58,410 nt of DNA, taken from NCBI GenBank assembly GCA_937127435.1, contig CAKZLZ010000237.1:1-58410 (forward strand), read 5' to 3'. The notes under the pieces are model-generated. The model was not told the origin of the DNA. It did no database searches and saw only the letters and a list, made by a program, of their open reading frames with translations. How positions within the stretch are numbered: position 1 is the first letter of the stretch; every line of letters begins with the position of its first letter. The position numbers were made by a program, and so were the translations under genes. Of this stretch, positions 36,601 to 45,034 are shown in pieces. The stretch comes from an uncultured Verrucomicrobiota bacterium. GTDB taxonomy: Bacteria; Verrucomicrobiota; Kiritimatiellia; SS1-B-03-39; UBA6053.

Positions 36601-39600
36601 AGCTTCCCAATTCATATTCGTGCGGGTATCAACTTCCTCTGGCAGCGCAGACTCCCCTACGGCGGTGTTGCCGGTGTCGATGACAATAAAGGCATCGAGA
36701 CTTCCTTCTTCTGCAAATGCTTGCAGGTCATGGAAGTCGAAGCGGAAATAGAGTTTTCCGTCAGCCCCCCCGTCACGGAAATAAAATGCGACAATGTCAC
36801 GCGACTCATCAAACCCGTCGTAGGCTTTATAGATATCGGAGCCTTGATTGTTGCTTCCGTTCCCATCGTATTCATCGAGGACAAGCAGGTCGTCGACCGT
36901 CCAGTCCGTAAATTCGTTCAAGTTCGAAACACCGCCCAAACTGTCATCTGCGCCCGGGCCGATAATGATCGAGTTGGCCGCAGGTGGAGGCACGTTGTCA
37001 TCTTCGTGAGGACGGGTACTGTTCACGAGTTCGGTGGCATTATTAAAGCCGTCACCGTCAGGGTCACCTGTGGCACCGAGGTTGATGTCGCCATCGTCCA
37101 CCGCCACAGTTCTGAGGGAGTCGGTATCACTGACCAGGGGATCCAGGCCGTTGCTGATCTCCCAACCATCCGGGAGGCCGTCACCGTCGGTGTCGGGATT
37201 AAGCGGATCGGTTTCGGACCATGCTTCGCCGGCATCGTATATGCGGTTGTTGTTGGTATCCCCTTCGATGCGTCCGTCGAAGTTCCGGTCTTCGCCATAC
37301 CCATCCCCGCTGCCATCTCCATCGGTGTCAGAATTATTGGGATCGGTCTCTGTCCAGGTTTCACTTGGCCCCATCACGCCGTCGGGCCAGTCCCGACCTG
37401 CCCAGGGATTAAAAGTAGGGTCGATGCCCGCCCCGTCTCCGTCCACCCAACCATTACGGTTGGCGTCTTCGATGCCGTCGGAAAGGCCATCGTTGTCGCT
37501 GTCGGGATTGGTCGGATCGGTCACACTGCCAGCGGACTGACGCGTGCGGTCCCCGCCGAGACTTTGGCTGTCTACATCGGGCACGTTGCCATAGTTATCA
37601 ATGGTGTTGTAGAAGGGCGGATCGAGGTCGGCGATAAAGTTGGGGAAACCATCACCGTCCGTATCGGCTATAAGATCCGTGGGGGGATCGATGGCGGTTC
37701 GCCAACCGACTTCGAGACCGTCAGGGAGGCCGTCACCATCGGTGTCGGGTGATGTCGGATTGGAACTTCCGTAGGCAAAGTAGGTGTGAATATCGCTATT
37801 GGTCCATTGATCCGAGGTGACATCCGGAAGTTCCTGAGGGGTATTTTCGTTGGCATCCAGCAGGCCGTCATCATCATCGTCCGTGTCGCTGGCGCTTTCG
37901 CTAACAACCTCCCGGAACACCACCGTGGTGTTCCGGTCTGCAGTGTTATTTCCGCCAGGGGATGTGACGGTGGCGGAGAACCGGTACGTGCCTTCGGCGA
38001 TGTCGGACCAGAGAAAATCCCAAAGCTTACTGCTCCCTTCGATTGATGTCGTGGGGGCCGCAAGGCTTGAACCGCGCAGATTGACGAAACTGAGCGTTAC
38101 ATTCGTGGCGTCAACATTGGTTGCGACTTGAATGGTGAATTGGCGGTCTGTCGCCTGTGGCGCAGGAATGTCCGCCAGGGTGATTTCGTAGGCGCGCCCA
38201 TCCGAGCCCAGCTCTGGAGGGTTCACAATCAGTACCCGCGGGGTGGTAACCGCAAGCGCCCGCACGATACGGGAAGATAAAAAGTCAGTGGCGGGAGAAG
38301 GACGGTCATGGCTGACGCTGATCTTGTGATCATAGTTGGGCTGATCATTGTAGAGGTTCGGCAGATCAAAGGCCAAGGCGTGATAGTCATTTGTTTCATT
38401 GTAAACAATCGCGTAATCATCACGGCTTTGCGGCTCGCCACTGTCCCCCTGCTCGGAGGAGCCAATACTGATCAGAAAGCGGTCAATCAATTGCTGTTCC
38501 GTGAGCCCGTCCGCCAACGATTTTGTAAAGTAAACTTTCATGGTGTAGCTGTCATCGACAACTTGTCCATCCGTAGAGGGATAGGCGATGAAAACACGCT
38601 CATTGGGACCGTCTACATTTACCGTACGCAGGAGCGTGGTGTAGTGACCGGCGACATCACTGAGCGCGAAATCTTTAAATTCCGCCGAGGAAATTTCGCG
38701 CAGACGGACTTTGATGACCGCTTGCCCGTTGCCAATGATGGACGCCGGAATGTTGCTGTAGTCAATACGCCATTCTTTACTGAAGGAAGGATCGCTGGGG
38801 GAAACATCGAGGCTCGGGGTGAGCTCGCTCGCCTGTACCCAGTTTTCGGTCAGGTTGGCATCCCAGACCCCGTTTTCGTTCAGGTCCACATAGGCTTCGC
38901 CGGGATCGCGGACGCCATCCTGGTCGCTGTCTGTAAAAGGTTCGAAGCCGATGCCGTTTCCGTTGTTGGCACCGGTTGCAATGTCGTCATTTGAAACATC
39001 TTCATCTTCGATACGATACCACACCTCTTCGACGGTATTGTCTGTGCGGATCACGATGCCGTAGCTGGAGCCGCCCGTGGTGTCGCCATCGTTTTCAGGA
39101 TAGCGTATCTCTCCCTGCGGGCGCTCGGCGTCATAGTAGAACGTTTGGCTGAAGGTGTTGTAGATCGATGTTTGACCCACGCGTTTCAGGAAAGCGCGGG
39201 CACGAAGGATATGCATCCCCTCTTCGAGACCCGTCACGGTCAGTGGCGTACCGCCTGGATCGGTGGCATAGTCGAAGTGCGGATAGTAAACCACACTGTC
39301 CGCATCAAAATCAGTAACCGCAAACTCCGTCAACATTTGCGTCTTGCGGGCAACGGACTCCGCATTGCCGGGAAACCAGCTGTCGGCAAAACTTTTGCTG
39401 ATGGAAATCTTATAACGGAAGGTGTCACCATTCGCGGGCGTGGGGATCGAAGCAGACATCCACCAATCACTGCTGCCACCATCGTCGTTATGCTGGTAAC
39501 TGAGTTCGACGACCTGGGTCGTGCCGCGGCCACTGCCGGCAGCACCCTCTGGAAAGCTGCCGTCGGTGGTGTAGTACACATACATTTTGTAGTTCGCACC

Positions 39601-42042
39601 CACAGAGTTGGTTTTGGCCCAAAGCGTAATCTGACTGCCGTTGTTTTCGAACATATTGTCTGTGACCCCCACGTCGCCGGTAACCGCAACTTCGGGATCG
39701 TGGAAAAGAAATCCGGCCGTATCGCCATCGATATAACGCGTGCCACTGCCTTCATTGATGGTGAAGCCGGCCGTGCCCATGGTGGTGGAAAAAGTCTCAG
39801 CCCCCCCCGAGCCGGTGATGTCACGGGTACCGGTGACTTTGGCGGCGAAGAGTTCTGGATGGATCCGTTGGATAAAAGTAGGTTGCTCGAATCCGAGAAA
39901 CATATCCCAGGAAAGGGCGGGCGGATGGTCGCGGTTAACGGGATCTGAGTTGGCAAGTCCGACATTGGTGAATGCCGGAACGGTGCCGTTGAGGTCGATA
40001 CCACCATCGAGTTTAAACAGTACGTTTTCGGCAGAACCGTCAACCCGGGCAATAATATCGAGGTCACTGCCATCGGTAATACGGGGAATGGTGACGGTAT
40101 AGGCGTAGTCTTCAGCATCCGCATTGCTGAGGATAGGACGGCTTTCGGAAGGGAGAGTGTTTCCGTTAAAGTTGGCGTCACCATTGGGACCGTCTTCACG
40201 GAGAACATCGACCGTACCGACCTCGACCCCGGATTGATAGAAAGTGATGGGCCGTCCACCCGAGGCGGACCAAAGACTGGAAGGATCAGGATTTTTCCAT
40301 CCGAAAACAAAATAGCCACCCGCGGGAATGATCGTGCTGCCGTTGACGATGTCGGAGGCATATTTGTAAAAGCCTCCCCCATAGTATTCAGAATAATTAT
40401 ACAGGTAGGCATCGCTGCCCCCCGCTGTGCTGGGGAAACTGGTGCTGAAGGTCGCACCGTGACCCGCAGAATAGTCATCGTTAAGCATGAAAAGCATCGT
40501 CACCCCGTCGCTATCAGGCATGCTGCCGTTTTCACGTTTATCGACGCGTTCATAAATAACCACGTCGCCGTCGGAGTATTTCCCTTGTTGATACCCACGG
40601 GCAAATTGCTGATGAATGTGGAGAATATTCGGCACGCGGGAATCTTCCCACTGACCGAGAAAGGAGGTGTTCGCGTGACGGGGAAATGCCCCTCCGGACT
40701 CGCCCAGGGTTTCAGCCTGGTAATTCCCGTCGGTATAGAGCAGTCCCATGCCCGCACGGGTGAAATACATGGCATGCTGCAACTCGCGGCGGGTGGCGTA
40801 GTCATTGTCATGGCTCTGCGCATGCATAACGGTGAGCGCAGGATCAAATCCCCCTGCCCCGGGACTGTCATAGCCATCCAGTCCATTCCAGGGGCTCCCG
40901 AGCCGACTGTTGAATTCCGTACGAAGCGGATTGTCCACCAGACGCATGCCGGCATTGAAGTAGTCTCCATATCCGGGAGGCTCACCGAGATGCTCCCCGA
41001 AGAGCATGGCATCGTCGCGGGGCGCTTCGGTATCAAAAACCGTGTCGCGGTGGTTTCCATCGCTGAAACCGCGGGTGAGGTTGAACTGACGTTGCACCTG
41101 GCCGAGGTAGCCGTAATCATTGCTGTCCTTGTCTTCCCCGTAGGTGGCACCGAAAAAGTCTGCTTGGGCGTGCTTCACCGCATCCAGACGCAGACCGTCC
41201 GCACTGGTGCGGTCCATCAGCCAACGCGCGGCGCGGTTGAGGTAATCCTGCACATACTCTTCATAAACCGCGGGGTTGTCTGTTAGATACTGCTGCGCCC
41301 GTGCTTTGATTTGTGCGCTATCCGGACTGGGGTTTCCTTCGGTAATCAGCAGACTTTCGGCCACGTCGAGCAAGCCGCCAAAACCGACGTAATTGCCGTC
41401 TTTATCGTAAGCGTATTGCTCGGGGCGGTCGAGGTCACGGATCAGTTTAATCTTAGGAAAAGTGCTGCCTTCAGTCGAACCAAAATTATAGTTGGTGGTA
41501 CCGGGTTCCTGGGCGATATCAATGAGGTCGGCAAGGCCGAGATTTTGCACCTGCCATGCGCTGTTCCAGTCACGGGTATTGTCCCACTTTCTGTAAAAAC
41601 CCTCCTGGGTCGTTTGCAGATGGAAATCTTCCGGCACCATGCCCGGATACACATCGATGGGCGTGCTTTCATCGTAACCCGGAATATCAAAGGCCCGGTG
41701 ATTCATAATATTATCAAAATAAATACGAATTCCAAAGCGGTGCGCTACGCGGACCAACTGGAGCAATTCCGCTTCGGTGCCGTAGCGGGTCCGCACAGTA
41801 TTGCGCTGATTTTTGCTGCCGAGGTCAAAAGGATCCCACAAGTCATAGCCTACGGACAATCCCCCACTGCCCTTGGTGGGAGGCGGCAACCAGATCGAAG
41901 AATACCCTGCCTCCGCCAATTCCGGCATCTTGCGGGTAATTTCCGCCCAGCTGGTGTTAAAGTACTGCAACATGGTCTCTGCCGGTAAACGACAAAGCAA
42001 CAAACAGGGGATAAATAGAAAAAAAAGTACCTTACGGCGCAT
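33679..42042 (-). CDS. Giant secreted bimodular amylase: GH13 domain, TSP3-type repeats and GH57-like domain
   Basis: 2787 residues with a signal peptide (RKVLFFLFIPCLLLCRLPA). Residues about 24-500 are a GH13 alpha-amylase: QYFNTSW start, YFDNIMNH (Asp110, His115), nucleophile Asp287 in LRLDAVKH, acid/base Glu350 in LFGEH, and His411-Asp412 in QSHDN. Residues about 500-1380 are beta-rich accessory modules, one starch-binding-like near 790-900. Residues about 1385-1670 hold repeated DTDGDGLPDG-type calcium sites. About 1690-1900 looks DOMON/CBM9-like. Residues about 1960-2260 match GH57 spacing: His1969 in VVHGNQP, His2060 in SDHMLPF, Glu2098 in WAPER, Asp2195 in SDMEDF. The last 130 residues are the WWEYAYFG...FYRVSV tail common in verrucomicrobial exoproteins. 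Predicted to degrade alpha-glucans outside the cell. Confidence 0.88.
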   Translation of the reverse strand: MRRKVLFFLFIPCLLLCRLPAETMLQYFNTSWAEITRKMPELAEAGYSSIWLPPPTKGSGGLSVGYDLWDPFDLGSKNQRNTVRTRYGTEAELLQLVRVAHRFGIRIYFDNIMNHRAFDIPGYDESTPIDVYPGMVPEDFHLQTTQEGFYRKWDNTRDWNSAWQVQNLGLADLIDIAQEPGTTNYNFGSTEGSTFPKIKLIRDLDRPEQYAYDKDGNYVGFGGLLDVAESLLITEGNPSPDSAQIKARAQQYLTDNPAVYEEYVQDYLNRAARWLMDRTSADGLRLDAVKHAQADFFGATYGEDKDSNDYGYLGQVQRQFNLTRGFSDGNHRDTVFDTEAPRDDAMLFGEHLGEPPGYGDYFNAGMRLVDNPLRTEFNSRLGSPWNGLDGYDSPGAGGFDPALTVMHAQSHDNDYATRRELQHAMYFTRAGMGLLYTDGNYQAETLGESGGAFPRHANTSFLGQWEDSRVPNILHIHQQFARGYQQGKYSDGDVVIYERVDKRENGSMPDSDGVTMLFMLNDDYSAGHGATFSTSFPSTAGGSDAYLYNYSEYYGGGFYKYASDIVNGSTIIPAGGYFVFGWKNPDPSSLWSASGGRPITFYQSGVEVGTVDVLREDGPNGDANFNGNTLPSESRPILSNADAEDYAYTVTIPRITDGSDLDIIARVDGSAENVLFKLDGGIDLNGTVPAFTNVGLANSDPVNRDHPPALSWDMFLGFEQPTFIQRIHPELFAAKVTGTRDITGSGGAETFSTTMGTAGFTINEGSGTRYIDGDTAGFLFHDPEVAVTGDVGVTDNMFENNGSQITLWAKTNSVGANYKMYVYYTTDGSFPEGAAGSGRGTTQVVELSYQHNDDGGSSDWWMSASIPTPANGDTFRYKISISKSFADSWFPGNAESVARKTQMLTEFAVTDFDADSVVYYPHFDYATDPGGTPLTVTGLEEGMHILRARAFLKRVGQTSIYNTFSQTFYYDAERPQGEIRYPENDGDTTGGSSYGIVIRTDNTVEEVWYRIEDEDVSNDDIATGANNGNGIGFEPFTDSDQDGVRDPGEAYVDLNENGVWDANLTENWVQASELTPSLDVSPSDPSFSKEWRIDYSNIPASIIGNGQAVIKVRLREISSAEFKDFALSDVAGHYTTLLRTVNVDGPNERVFIAYPSTDGQVVDDSYTMKVYFTKSLADGLTEQQLIDRFLISIGSSEQGDSGEPQSRDDYAIVYNETNDYHALAFDLPNLYNDQPNYDHKISVSHDRPSPATDFLSSRIVRALAVTTPRVLIVNPPELGSDGRAYEITLADIPAPQATDRQFTIQVATNVDATNVTLSFVNLRGSSLAAPTTSIEGSSKLWDFLWSDIAEGTYRFSATVTSPGGNNTADRNTTVVFREVVSESASDTDDDDDGLLDANENTPQELPDVTSDQWTNSDIHTYFAYGSSNPTSPDTDGDGLPDGLEVGWRTAIDPPTDLIADTDGDGFPNFIADLDPPFYNTIDNYGNVPDVDSQSLGGDRTRQSAGSVTDPTNPDSDNDGLSDGIEDANRNGWVDGDGAGIDPTFNPWAGRDWPDGVMGPSETWTETDPNNSDTDGDGSGDGYGEDRNFDGRIEGDTNNNRIYDAGEAWSETDPLNPDTDGDGLPDGWEISNGLDPLVSDTDSLRTVAVDDGDINLGATGDPDGDGFNNATELVNSTRPHEDDNVPPPAANSIIIGPGADDSLGGVSNLNEFTDWTVDDLLVLDEYDGNGSNNQGSDIYKAYDGFDESRDIVAFYFRDGGADGKLYFRFDFHDLQAFAEEGSLDAFIVIDTGNTAVGESALPEEVDTRTNMNWEAVVAIYSADNGAVYIDTDSGDNTTAIGEDLFAKGVVRRTQADANGFGQAYFNSELDAMEASISRQALLDAGWNGNADSLNFQVYTVRDGIDNSGPGLGDIGGRSDVRDSIRNDFIASSYYKDQSSISGDKSILYSWFSRSGDNDRGKRAKLALVVHGNQPIRPGSEMQDRINDDAGAGYYRLIEAHGAYSEALNLHLTATLASAIQWATVDPALNKPWRDGPALNQRIGDLISDGVVHLLGSTFSDHMLPFTSTAYTVDNINLASEILSEIYGAAPSDKVLWAPERVLDGETLTEIAAMGYTHTVADQMRHIFKWFGRNEALGSAGYRLNEVNGVKLFVINDFASDFRFENYDSGLNYSLRELLGRRARSGTQDQVLILVSDMEDFREKDQADAYDRNLRWLANRPWIELVSLDNVAQGGVDLSQPPDNMGDNWGTVGRGTGLGLNMTSKDFIDHATQESYSNWYFGQSGREEGLNGKVFEIRSGISMPTAFGEIGVGGVSDAAWTQVDAMSGTDGLSRLGRATLHAGMFITAFHNQSNNDLSKFSTGAYIYPDTDYQTLADFSKRAQAQLRQAALYKRAEIWAASATSTTTATAEDVDLDGENEYLLANDQVFAVFEAMGGRLVAAFARNPENGKVFQVVGTQPGYARGESEEEGTANVVNEAVDAHRSSGFKDWFADGTGGGSSAYVNGMYTVTAAGANGWTFTAPGGHIVKTISLADGTTRLQGDYVLSGDVNKLYIRMGLSPDLNSMLVRGQQDLSEVLDMANNRYAVINSREEPVTAALSMTQAALNTNAVDDVIGVLEFDTVNMRNQAFTRQMEIENETGENSFSVVLSLETGSTDRDADGLPAWWEYAYFGTDTGADPDADAANGKNDNREAFIAGFDPNNPEAGFGVQPSTLANPAGPAFDLPTLAGRVYTLWYNDDPLTAPDWKIAETVTGNGALLQWEDDGTHTTPDPSAVDNRFYRVSVDLAP

Positions 42043-42056
42043 GGGGGGTCTCCATA

Positions 42057-42072
42057 ATTCAAACGTTTGAAT
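42057..42072 (-). promoter_or_regulatory. LacI-family-type operator in front of the amylase gene
   Basis: ATTCAAACGTTTGAAT is a perfect 16-bp palindrome with the central CG of LacI/GalR-family sites. It lies directly downstream of a -10 box and 14 bp upstream of the start codon, so a bound repressor would cover the transcription start. The regulator gene is not in the window. Confidence 0.7.
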
Positions 42073-42073
42073 A

Positions 42074-42102
42074 AAAGTACAGCTCCCAAAAGATTTTGTA
42101 AA
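42074..42102 (-). promoter_or_regulatory. Promoter of the giant amylase gene
   Basis: On the minus strand TTTACA (42097-42102) and TACTTT (42074-42079) are separated by 17 bp. The palindromic operator follows one base later, and GGAG precedes the ATG. Confidence 0.55.
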
Positions 42103-42264
42103 ATGAAAAGGACAACCAATTCAGGTTTATTTTGAACAGAATGTCCGAAAACCCTTAAAAACCAACAGCTTGAACGAAACGTTATGAATGAAAGTTCACC
42201 CGAAGCGGATAGGTTCACGAAAGTCCCTACCTGTAAAACCAGGGAAACTTCCTCGAAAGACCGT

Positions 42265-42738
42265 TTAACCCGGTTTTTCGGCCTGTCCGATCGCCTCTTT
42301 TAATTGGGCGAGAAATGGCTCGAGCGCCTCGGTCTCAAAACTTTCGTGTTCAAAACTGACCATGTATACATCTTTTTTACTCATAATGTAGGTTTGACGG
42401 ATTTTCGGAAGCCTTGTGAGCGCGGTAAGAAAACCAATAAGCGCCACAGCGCCGGCCAGGATCATTCCCAAAGCCCTGTCATGCCGTTGCAAATCCGAAT
42501 TCGTAAAGAACACAAACACCGTACTGGCAAAAACGCCTACATGAAAAGGTGTACGGGGTTCCCCCCGGAAAGTTTCCTGATATCCGAAATCCGGACTTAA
42601 GCTGGAAAGCGGAAAGGTCCGTGATCCGGCATCACCAAAGTGTTTCCAGGCATAAAACAACTTCCCGTCCTTGATTTCAAAGACGTAGGACTGCTTTCCA
42701 TCCTTGGATTCAATTTTATGTGTCAGTTCTTGGGTCAT
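42265..42738 (-). CDS. Small membrane protein of unknown function
   Basis: 157 residues. A soluble N-terminal part (KIESKDGKQSYVFEIKDGKLFYAWKHFGDAGSRTFPLSSL) resembles a PH-like strand pattern. Two membrane helices follow (about 68-80 and 90-107), then a cytoplasmic segment with KKDVYMVSFEHESFETEALEPFLAQLKEAI. The layout recalls PH-domain (bPH) membrane proteins but no family was firmly recognised. AGGAGAAAGG precedes the ATG at ideal spacing. It is 222 bp upstream of the amylase start and is followed by the regulatory region, so not in that operon. Confidence 0.7.
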   Translation of the reverse strand: MTQELTHKIESKDGKQSYVFEIKDGKLFYAWKHFGDAGSRTFPLSSLSPDFGYQETFRGEPRTPFHVGVFASTVFVFFTNSDLQRHDRALGMILAGAVALIGFLTALTRLPKIRQTYIMSKKDVYMVSFEHESFETEALEPFLAQLKEAIGQAEKPG

Positions 42739-42782
42739 CCTTTCTCCTGAATATAGCCTAGATCCACCCTGCCACCTTGTCG

Positions 42783-42814
42783 AAAAAAAAGAGACATCAT
42801 CAAAATGTCTCTTT
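42783..42814 (-). terminator. Rho-independent terminator of the first PEP-CTERM gene
   Basis: On the minus strand AAAGAGACAT and ATGTCTCTTT form a 10-bp stem (42788-42797 with 42805-42814), followed by a run of T that begins within the stem end (A-run 42783-42790 on the plus strand). It starts 25 bp after the stop codon. Confidence 0.85.
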
Positions 42815-42839
42815 CAAGTTTCATCAAAGGGTGAATGGA

Positions 42840-43619
42840 CTATTTTCGGCGTTTCATCATTCCCAAAGCCAGTACCATTCCCCCGACCGCGACCAATCCA
42901 AAGGTTCCCGGTTCCGGGACAACTTCCACGATTTGAAATCCATAAGTCTGGAAACGGGCATGATCCCCCCAAAGATAAGCGGTGGTGGTAATCGTCTGAC
43001 TGGAACTGCTCAGCCCCTGATAAAGCGCATAATTCCCGAAGGCAATGGTGGATTTATCTCCGGGGAGCGTGGTCGTGCTCATGGCCACATAGCCGCTTCC
43101 ATCATCCGCAGGACTGCTGCCCCCAACGGCATAGTAGGTGGTGGCACTTTCACTAATGGAAACGGTTCCGCCACGAACATTGGCGCTTTGGCCCTGCGCA
43201 TAAACATAGACATCATATTCCGCAAAAGGAATATCTGTAAGCGTAAATACGCTTGTGGCACCATCTGAATTGTTCTGCATATACCCCGAGTATAACATCG
43301 CGTCATTTACCGCCGTGGGATTGGAGTAGCCAGCGCTACCGGTAACCGTAACCCCGAATGAGCCTCCCACCACTGTGCCGTCGTTGTAAACAATATTTCC
43401 CGCATTGGGTGAAGTGATATCAGTGGGTAATGTCCTGTTTCCTGATTTAAAATTATTCCAATTGCCCACCCGGACATCCACATTTGCACCCGCAACATCA
43501 CCGGGGAGCATACTCGCACGATTGCTCGGGTCATCGGCACTAAAACTGATAATAAGACCGGCAGGAGCCGTTTGACTTAAGAGTAGAACTGAGCTGACCC
43601 ACATTAGAATTTTTTTCAT
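42840..43619 (-). CDS. PEP-CTERM sorting-domain protein
   Basis: 259 residues. Signal peptide MKKILMWVSSVLLLSQTAPAG; a Gly/Ser/Thr-rich beta body with DIPFAEYDVYVYAQGQ and FTLTDIP, like carbohydrate-binding-type sandwiches; and a complete sorting tail VPEPGTFGLVAVGG...LALGMMKRRK. In this system exosortase (XrtA-type) recognises PEP and cleaves the tail, linked to exopolysaccharide export. No exosortase is in the window. Function of the body is unknown. It has its own terminator and is divergent from eboD with a 269-bp spacer. Confidence 0.88.
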   Translation of the reverse strand: MKKILMWVSSVLLLSQTAPAGLIISFSADDPSNRASMLPGDVAGANVDVRVGNWNNFKSGNRTLPTDITSPNAGNIVYNDGTVVGGSFGVTVTGSAGYSNPTAVNDAMLYSGYMQNNSDGATSVFTLTDIPFAEYDVYVYAQGQSANVRGGTVSISESATTYYAVGGSSPADDGSGYVAMSTTTLPGDKSTIAFGNYALYQGLSSSSQTITTTAYLWGDHARFQTYGFQIVEVVPEPGTFGLVAVGGMVLALGMMKRRK

Positions 43620-43888
43620 AAATGCTCTCCTGAATCATCCCATATGGGGAATGGTTCTTTAATCTATGGCTGAATTATACCTAAAAAGGTAAATAACATG
43701 TTAGTTGATGTCAAAGCCTTTCTCCCCATTGCTTATAAATATTTTCATCAGGTAAACAGCCCATAGGGCCCTTGAAAAAGTCGCTGAAGCGGAAAAGGAT
43801 GGATTCTTCATGAACCCAAGTACTTTCCGCGACGTATTATGCTTTTAATTCTAAACAAATCCCCTTTAAGAAGGTATTTTCAGCGCTC

Positions 43889-45034
43889 ATGCAAATTTCC
43901 CAATCTTTCTCAGCCCAGTTCACCTACCCCGTCCACTTCGGACGCGGCACCTTTTTGCCCGAAAACGATTTGCTGGCAGATGTCATCAGCGGCTCCGGCC
44001 GGGTGATGGTGGTGATCGACCAGGGGGTCGCGGAAGCCTTTCCGGATCTCTCTTCCCGCATTCAGGATTGGTTTGCCTCACGCGCCGACAAGTTGGAACT
44101 GGTCTGCGAACCGGAAATTGTCCCCGGCGGAGAGGTCCTAAAGAATGATTATCGGCGGATCATGAGCCTGGTGGATCAAATGCTGGAATACCATCTCTGC
44201 CGCCACAGCACCGTGCTGGCCATCGGCGGAGGTGCTCTCCTCGATGCTGTCGGTTTTGCCAGCGCTCTGGTCCACCGCGGCTTACGTTTGCTGCGCATGC
44301 CCAGCACCCCCCTCGCCCAGAATGACGCGGGTATCGGGGTCAAAAACGGCATGAACCTCCACGGAGGCAAAAATACCATCGGCGTCTTTGCCCCTCCTTT
44401 TGCGGTGATCAATGATTTCGATCTGCTGGACGGACTGGATAACGAGCAGTGGCGGGCCGGAATTTCGGAGGCTTTTAAAGTCGCCATGATCAAAGACGCC
44501 CCCTTTTACGAAGAGCTACTTTCTCTCTCTCCCGCCCTCGGTCGACGGGATCCGGCCGCCATGGAACGGCTGATAGCGCGCTGCGCCGAATTGCATTTGC
44601 AACACATCGCCACCAGCGGCGACCCCTTTGAATTGGGATCCGCCCGCCCTCTGGATTTTGGTCACTGGTCCGCCCACAAACTAGAATCCATGAGCAACTA
44701 CCGCATTTCCCACGGACATGCCGTGGCCATCGGCATTGCCATCGACGCTTTTTACGCCGCCCGCCTCGGCTGGATCTCCGAAGGGACCGCGGAAGAACTC
44801 TTCTCCGCCTTAAACGTTTGCGGATTTGACCTTTGTCCCCCCGAACTTACCCAAACCCTCGGCGACGGCTCCCTGCAAATGCTGCAAGGACTGGAAGAAT
44901 TCCGCGAGCACCTGGGCGGATGCCTCACCCTGTCCCTGCCCCATCCGGTGGGCGCCATCGGTGAAATCCACGAAATGAACACAAACTGGATCGCGGAAAT
45001 CATTTCCCGCATGAAGGAAACCGCATGCAGTTGA
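43889..45034 (+). CDS. eboD: 3-dehydroquinate-synthase-like protein of the Ebo family
   Basis: 381 residues of the sugar-phosphate cyclase / dehydroquinate synthase superfamily: VVIDQGVAEAFPDL, a NAD-binding AIGGGALLDAVGFASALVHRG, PSTPLAQNDAGIGVKNGMNLHGGKNT, FAPPFAVINDFDLL, SEAFKVAMIKDAPFYE, and metal-binding His in DFGHWSAHKLE and SHGHAVAIGI. It differs from AroB and matches EboD-type proteins found with EboE. The Ebo set is linked to export or trafficking of secondary-metabolite precursors in cyanobacteria (family knowledge). Overlaps the next gene by 10 bp. The exact reaction is unknown. Confidence 0.8.
   Translation: MQISQSFSAQFTYPVHFGRGTFLPENDLLADVISGSGRVMVVIDQGVAEAFPDLSSRIQDWFASRADKLELVCEPEIVPGGEVLKNDYRRIMSLVDQMLEYHLCRHSTVLAIGGGALLDAVGFASALVHRGLRLLRMPSTPLAQNDAGIGVKNGMNLHGGKNTIGVFAPPFAVINDFDLLDGLDNEQWRAGISEAFKVAMIKDAPFYEELLSLSPALGRRDPAAMERLIARCAELHLQHIATSGDPFELGSARPLDFGHWSAHKLESMSNYRISHGHAVAIGIAIDAFYAARLGWISEGTAEELFSALNVCGFDLCPPELTQTLGDGSLQMLQGLEEFREHLGGCLTLSLPHPVGAIGEIHEMNTNWIAEIISRMKETACS

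Noticed and set aside
36721..37752. Long plus-strand open frame inside the amylase gene (343 codons)
   Set aside because: It is antisense to the Asp/Gly-rich calcium repeats of the amylase; GAY/GGY codons read backwards give few stops. No ribosome site or domain.
40234..41286. Plus-strand 350-codon frame opposite the GH13 domain
   Set aside because: Shadow of a gene with intact catalytic motifs on the minus strand; composition is not protein-like.
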